Positions 33,512 to 37,391 of a DNA stretch of 37,391 nucleotides are shown here, in pieces; the stretch's first letter is position 1; every line of letters starts with the position of its first letter. Under the pieces are notes generated by a model. The model made no database searches. It saw only the letters and a program-made list of their open reading frames with translations, and was not told the DNA's origin. Position numbers and translations under genes: made by a program. The stretch is from Sediminispirochaeta sp. (GTDB taxonomy: Bacteria > Spirochaetota > Spirochaetia > B11-G9), in the NCBI GenBank assembly GCA_024763455.1, contig JANTFL010000014.1, positions 1 to 37,391 of the forward strand, in the 5' to 3' direction.

Positions 33512-34606
33512 ATGAATAAGAAAGTAATTTTTTTAATTATTTTATTTTTTCTTGGATTTTTCGTGATGTACGGGGATACCAGAACAAGTAATATCGATGT
33601 TTACCTCGTTCTTGATAAGTCTCTGTCAATGGTTGAAGAGATTGAAAGCGTAAAGGAATACGTTGAGGAGAAAATTGTAAAGGAAATACTGATGCCCGGG
33701 GACAATTTTACCCTGATTCTGTTCTATGGGAAGGCAGCAGTGGTTAATAGAGGGGCAGTTGTTTCAGGAGAGGACAAAAATACTATACGTAAGATTGTAG
33801 AATCGGTTGAAGCTGATGGACATTTTACAGATATCGGGAATGCTTTGGACAAACTTGCAGAAACTCTCGATTCAGGCACCGGCAGCAGAAGAAAGTATCT
33901 GCTTCTTATAACCGACGGAAAGCAGGAAGCCCCTCCGGAAAGCAAGTATTACTCTCCTGATCACTCTTTCAATCATGAATTTCTAAAAAATGTCAAAATA
34001 ATCCAGAAAAAGGGATGGAAAATTGAAATTCTCGGGATAGGTGTTGAATCAGCAGCGAAGGAACTGGCTGAAAAGCTTTCAGGATCCTATTCTGAAGTGC
34101 CGGAAAATGCCTCATCAGAAGATATAGAAAAAAGTATAGGTGATTTTTTAGGAACCGTAACCGCAAAAGATACCCCCATACTTGGCAAACCAAACAAGAA
34201 CGGAAGAACTGATCTTGAGATTACCTTGACCAGCAAGGATTATAAATCAGATGTAACTGTAACGATTGACAAAATACTTCTGAATTCACCTTATAGCAAG
34301 GGGCTGAACATACTTCAGAATCCCGTCAGTGTAAAGCTTGTTCCTGATACAGAGAAGAAGATTGCTCTTCCTGTCAGTCTTCCTCCGAATAAAGAGAGCT
34401 ATAATGCTGAACTATCATTTTTATTCTCAAAGGGAGAATCCTTTTCCCCTGCAGTGTATCAGGTTTCAATCCCAGCTGTGGTAAACAACTCGTTGTTGGT
34501 ATATAGTATAATAGCAGGGGTCGTGATACTTTTCATCGTTGTGTTTATAATTCGAACAAGAAAACCGGCCGATTACGATGAAGATAAGAACAAGAAAGGC
34601 CGTTAA
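33512..34606 (+). CDS. Von Willebrand factor A domain membrane protein
   Basis: 364 residues. A signal peptide or N-terminal anchor (about 1-21) is followed by a VWA domain (about 27-205) with a complete metal-ion-dependent adhesion site: DKSLS (35-39), Thr106 in HFTDIGNAL and Asp135 in LLLITDGK. A beta-rich region (about 215-320) and a C-terminal membrane helix (about 328-347, SIIAGVVILFIVVFII) follow, ending in a basic cytoplasmic tail. VWA domains bind proteins through a bound metal ion. It is divergent from cfpA, and its position recalls the vWFA protein TP0750 of T. pallidum. GAGG lies before the ATG. It heads a three-gene unit. Confidence 0.88.
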   Translation: MNKKVIFLIILFFLGFFVMYGDTRTSNIDVYLVLDKSLSMVEEIESVKEYVEEKIVKEILMPGDNFTLILFYGKAAVVNRGAVVSGEDKNTIRKIVESVEADGHFTDIGNALDKLAETLDSGTGSRRKYLLLITDGKQEAPPESKYYSPDHSFNHEFLKNVKIIQKKGWKIEILGIGVESAAKELAEKLSGSYSEVPENASSEDIEKSIGDFLGTVTAKDTPILGKPNKNGRTDLEITLTSKDYKSDVTVTIDKILLNSPYSKGLNILQNPVSVKLVPDTEKKIALPVSLPPNKESYNAELSFLFSKGESFSPAVYQVSIPAVVNNSLLVYSIIAGVVILFIVVFIIRTRKPADYDEDKNKKGR

Positions 34607-34622
34607 GGGGATTATCCCGTAG

Positions 34623-35606
34623 ATGGATGATAGATTTAAAGAGATTGAAGAGATAATAAAACAAAACAGCCTCTTTGTTATAACTGCTCACGAAACCCCT
34701 GATGGAGATGCGATTGGCAGTGAGTGCGCCATGAGCTGCTTGTTAAAGAAGCTCGGGAAGAGCTCAATAATCATAAATGCAGATCCCATGGCTTACAAGT
34801 ATTCTTTTCTTAAAGAGTCTCAACAGGTACACACCCTTGCTGAGACTGATATCCCTGAAAACCTTTCAGAGTATGTTCTCCTTATCCTGGACACTAACGA
34901 TATAAAAAACATCGGTGAGGTCGCAGATATCATCCTTCCCTATGTAAAACGTTATTTTATACTGGATCATCACGAATCCGATGATGAAATAATTAAAAAC
35001 AATCATATAGAAAGTAATGCTTCCTCCACCTGTGAAATACTCTACGACATCATCACTGATATGGGAGTTGAAATCGACGAGGACATTGCAAACGCTCTTT
35101 TTGTCGGGATTGTGTATGATACCGGTTCATTTATCTATCCAAAAACAACGGCTAAAACTTTTAATATTGCCTATGAGCTTGTAAAAGGGGGAGTATACCC
35201 GAACTTCATCTATTCCAAAATATACGAAAGCAATTCAATATCGGCTTTAAAACTTCAATCAAGAGTACTCGCCTCACTAGAACTGTTCTATGAACAAAAA
35301 GTTGCCGTTCAAACCATGCGGAAAGAAGATCTTGAAGCATGCGATGCGCTTTACGAAGAATCGGACACTTTAATAAACATCCCCTTAAAAAGCGAAGCTA
35401 TTAAGGTTTCAGTGTTCTTTAAGGAAAACGAAGAGGGTATTTTAAGATGTTCAATGCGTTCCAAAGGTAATATTGATGTTGCCGTAATAGCTGTCTCCTA
35501 TGGTGGCGGAGGACACAAGACGGCAGCCGGGTTTAAGAGTAAGTACCCTCTTGATATTATGAAAAGAAAAGTGTTAGAAAGACTCAGTGTATATTTTCCA
35601 TCTTGA
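34623..35606 (+). CDS. DHH/DHHA1 phosphoesterase (NrnA-like)
   Basis: 327 residues, typical for the NrnA family, which degrades very short RNA (nanoRNA), pAp or pApA. The DHH domain has AHETPDGDAIGSE (metal ligands His23, Asp27, Asp29), LILDTND (Asp90) and ILDHHESD (115-117). The DHHA1 domain ends with SYGGGGHKTAAGF, the substrate-binding glycine-rich motif. The usual HxNPDGD reads HETPDGD. It starts 16 bases after the VWA gene, with AGGGGA upstream, and ends 12 bases before the lipoprotein gene. Confidence 0.92.
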   Translation: MDDRFKEIEEIIKQNSLFVITAHETPDGDAIGSECAMSCLLKKLGKSSIIINADPMAYKYSFLKESQQVHTLAETDIPENLSEYVLLILDTNDIKNIGEVADIILPYVKRYFILDHHESDDEIIKNNHIESNASSTCEILYDIITDMGVEIDEDIANALFVGIVYDTGSFIYPKTTAKTFNIAYELVKGGVYPNFIYSKIYESNSISALKLQSRVLASLELFYEQKVAVQTMRKEDLEACDALYEESDTLINIPLKSEAIKVSVFFKENEEGILRCSMRSKGNIDVAVIAVSYGGGGHKTAAGFKSKYPLDIMKRKVLERLSVYFPS

Positions 35607-35618
35607 AGCCGGTAGAAC

Positions 35619-37169
35619 ATGAAACGTCTTATTTTACTTCCGTTAGTTACTATAATTTTCCTTATTTCCTGCAGCAATGCTGATATTAGCACGCAAAAGA
35701 GGGAGATAGCTGACTCAAAAATTGTGGTTCAGGAGAATTCTCCTCAAACAAGCAGCGAACTTACAGCTGACAGTTATTCAGAGTCTATCGATAAAGCTCC
35801 GATTCCGAAAATATCCATGGATCCGGGGCAGTTTATCGTCACCATAATACAAACGAACCTTGATTTGGATACAGAGGATGAGCAAATTATCGTACACAAA
35901 ATAAACAAAGGTGAGGATTCCCATATAATTGTTGATGTCATTGATTTTGATTCAATCAGAGACAAGTATGTAATATCCTGGGAATATGAAACCCAGGCTA
36001 CTAATGTACGGTCTTTTGATCTTGACCTCATTGATGTTACCGGAGATCATAACCTCGAGATCATCTGCAGGGGCAGTTTCGGTAATGATACCCAAACCCT
36101 TGATATTCTTAAACGGAATCAACAAAAGACCAACTATGGCCTGCTCACATACAAACCAATACTCTCCCTGAAAGAAAACGGGAATATTGAGATACAGCAG
36201 AATCCACGATCCCAATCATATAAAACCGGTATTTCAAATGGGAAAAGTTTCCCGGTCATCGCTACGGTCAGCTCATCGGAAGTGGAAAACAGATTTGATA
36301 TTATAAGAAAAAGTTATTATTGGAGAAACGATGAAGGAACATTCAGCCTTATAAATACAGAAAAGATACCGGGAAAGCAGATAGAAGATTCCAGGTTACG
36401 AGCCATCCTTGCAGGAACTAAAAATACATTTGAAAATTTTCTGTCATCCATGTGGGTTTTGACATCCCAGGAGGAAGATTCTAATGGTCCATTGGTACTC
36501 TTTGAGCTTGATAAACGGAAAATTACCTTTTTCGATAAAGATATTCAGGAAGTATATCGTTGGGAAAGTTCTACAAAAACTCTCTATAATACCCTTATTA
36601 TAAACTGCAGAAACGATATCGTTCCTTATTTGAAGGTTACCCTGTATATACGGATTGCTGATATAAGTACTATCAATCTTGTCTATAAAGACGACAGTGT
36701 AAGAAATACTAAAAAAGCAACGAATAAGAACTGGTCGGGAAAGTATCTTAAAACAGATAAAACCCTGGAGGATTACCTTTTTACCCGGGATACTGTTGGA
36801 GAAAGGAAGGATACAGAAACCCATCTGACAGGATATTACAAGAGTGATTATGGAGAAGAGATCTATTTTGATCCTCCAAGATTTGAACTGAGAAAAAATG
36901 GTACTACCTACAGAGGCGGGGTTTACAGGTTCAATATTGGTGTTGATATTCTTCAGTTAAAGTATATTGATGACAACCATAAGGTAATAAAAACAGAAAC
37001 GTACAAATACGATTTTATGGTTAACAAGTCTGATCTGGAGATTGTTCGTACTCTGGTTCTTATTCCCGGATCACTTAATGTTACCGGGTTCACCCCCTCG
37101 GGAGAAACGTTTATACGGTATGAACAGATTGAACAGCTTGAGCCTGAGGGGGGAGAAGAAAGTCAGTAG
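35619..37169 (+). CDS. Predicted lipoprotein, possibly pallilysin-related
   Basis: 516 residues. The N-terminus (MKRLILLPLVTIIFLISC) is a lipoprotein signal with lipidated Cys18, so the protein should be membrane-anchored and face the periplasm or surface. A low-complexity stretch (20-60) is followed by beta-rich regions and, from about 365 on, a second beta-rich part (YYKSDYGEEIYFDPPRFELR, TYRGGVYRFNIGVDILQLKY) that might be a small barrel. Its place after a VWA gene recalls T. pallidum TP0751 (pallilysin), but I see no HEXXH protease motif and it is about twice as long, so this is only positional inference. The last seven bases overlap a convergent gene. Confidence 0.8.
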   Translation: MKRLILLPLVTIIFLISCSNADISTQKREIADSKIVVQENSPQTSSELTADSYSESIDKAPIPKISMDPGQFIVTIIQTNLDLDTEDEQIIVHKINKGEDSHIIVDVIDFDSIRDKYVISWEYETQATNVRSFDLDLIDVTGDHNLEIICRGSFGNDTQTLDILKRNQQKTNYGLLTYKPILSLKENGNIEIQQNPRSQSYKTGISNGKSFPVIATVSSSEVENRFDIIRKSYYWRNDEGTFSLINTEKIPGKQIEDSRLRAILAGTKNTFENFLSSMWVLTSQEEDSNGPLVLFELDKRKITFFDKDIQEVYRWESSTKTLYNTLIINCRNDIVPYLKVTLYIRIADISTINLVYKDDSVRNTKKATNKNWSGKYLKTDKTLEDYLFTRDTVGERKDTETHLTGYYKSDYGEEIYFDPPRFELRKNGTTYRGGVYRFNIGVDILQLKYIDDNHKVIKTETYKYDFMVNKSDLEIVRTLVLIPGSLNVTGFTPSGETFIRYEQIEQLEPEGGEESQ

Positions 37170-37391
37170 ATAGGGTATCCTTCAAAACCTTTATCTTTCA
37201 GTTTTAGAATAAGTGTTCTTCCTTCTTCAACGCTGCCAGCCCTGACAAAAACTTTGTTATATGTCTTTCCATTTATTTGTTGTTCCTGAACATAGGTAGT
37301 AAATCCAAGTGCTTTTAAATCTTTGCTCAAGTATTCTGCATTTTCCCTATCAATAAACGAACCGGTTTGAATAAGAAAAACCTGCTCTCCG
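37163..37391 (-). CDS. SPOR-domain protein, C-terminus only (gene cut by window edge)
   Basis: Found by translating the minus strand inward from the window edge: 75 residues up to a TGA at 37163-37165. They read VFLIQTGSFIDRENAEYLSK near the start and VFVRAGSVEEGRTLILKLK near the end, matching a SPOR domain, the about 75-residue fold that binds glycan strands stripped of stem peptides at division sites. SPOR domains usually sit at the C-terminus, as here. The N-terminal part lies outside the window, so the protein class (division protein, RlpA-like, amidase) cannot be told. Confidence 0.88.
   Translation of the reverse strand, partial: GEQVFLIQTGSFIDRENAEYLSKDLKALGFTTYVQEQQINGKTYNKVFVRAGSVEEGRTLILKLKDKGFEGYPIY

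Noticed and set aside
1..37391. Search for CRISPR arrays, insertion sequences, prophage genes, integrases or a replication origin
   Set aside because: No regularly spaced repeats, transposase or phage motifs, or dnaA-box clusters were seen; almost all sequence is accounted for by housekeeping genes with short gaps.

Overview
The window looks like chromosomal DNA of a free-living or host-associated spirochaete (Spirochaetales, Treponema/Spirochaeta relatives). The clearest marker is a full-length cytoplasmic filament protein A gene (cfpA, 31345-33381), a family I know only from spirochaetes. It is followed by a conserved-looking unknown gene and a pyruvate-phosphate-dikinase-like gene, an order I recall from Treponema pallidum around TP0748-TP0746. 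The divergent VWA gene and downstream lipoprotein recall the TP0750/TP0751 region. All homology statements are from memory; no database search was run.

Layout. 1-2437 (minus): lepB paralogue 1, lepB paralogue 2 and hemW (cut by the window edge), tightly packed. 2505-5010 (plus): membrane-anchored PEGA/FGE-like protein, smpB, then ssrA (tmRNA), so both trans-translation partners are adjacent. 5019-6434 (minus): GltS-type symporter. 6517-7755 (plus): acyltransferase with a zinc ribbon. 7736-7906 (minus): a 56-codon hypothetical gene. 7964-8765 (minus): two small heat-shock proteins. 9006-11454 (plus): NapA-like Na+/H+ antiporter, CBS-domain protein, and EIIA protein with a possible PII-like tail. 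11458-12267 (minus): membrane LuxR-type regulator. 12382-12984 (plus): Nudix hydrolase and tRNA-Gly(GCC). 12988-14149 (minus): cupin and a gene broken by two apparent frameshifts. 14241-15365 (plus): single-domain RelA/SpoT synthetase. 15349-16383 (minus): mnmA. 16563-18824 (plus): orphan molybdenum hydroxylase large subunit. 18835-24932 (minus): purA-guaA-MATE-nadE operon. 25050-27522 (plus): large TPR protein and an unknown 181-residue protein. 27597-33381 (minus): cfpA, basic-linker protein, PPDK-like protein. 33512-37169 (plus): VWA membrane protein, DHH phosphoesterase, lipoprotein. 37163-37391 (minus): C-terminal SPOR domain of a cut gene.

Most of the window is ordinary housekeeping DNA. 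No insertion sequence, prophage, CRISPR array, integrase or replication origin was seen. The parts most worth a second look are: (a) the PPDK-like protein, whose ATP-grasp half appears to have lost its nucleotide-binding residues while the phospho-histidine and PEP-binding parts are intact; (b) AT-hook-like basic tails in CfpA and its operon partner; (c) a NapA-like antiporter with three detached regulatory modules (CBS, EIIA, PII-like); (d) consensus promoters whose -10 element sits exactly six bases before an ATG lacking a Shine-Dalgarno sequence, which predicts leaderless mRNAs; (e) the doubly frameshifted gene at 12988-13815.
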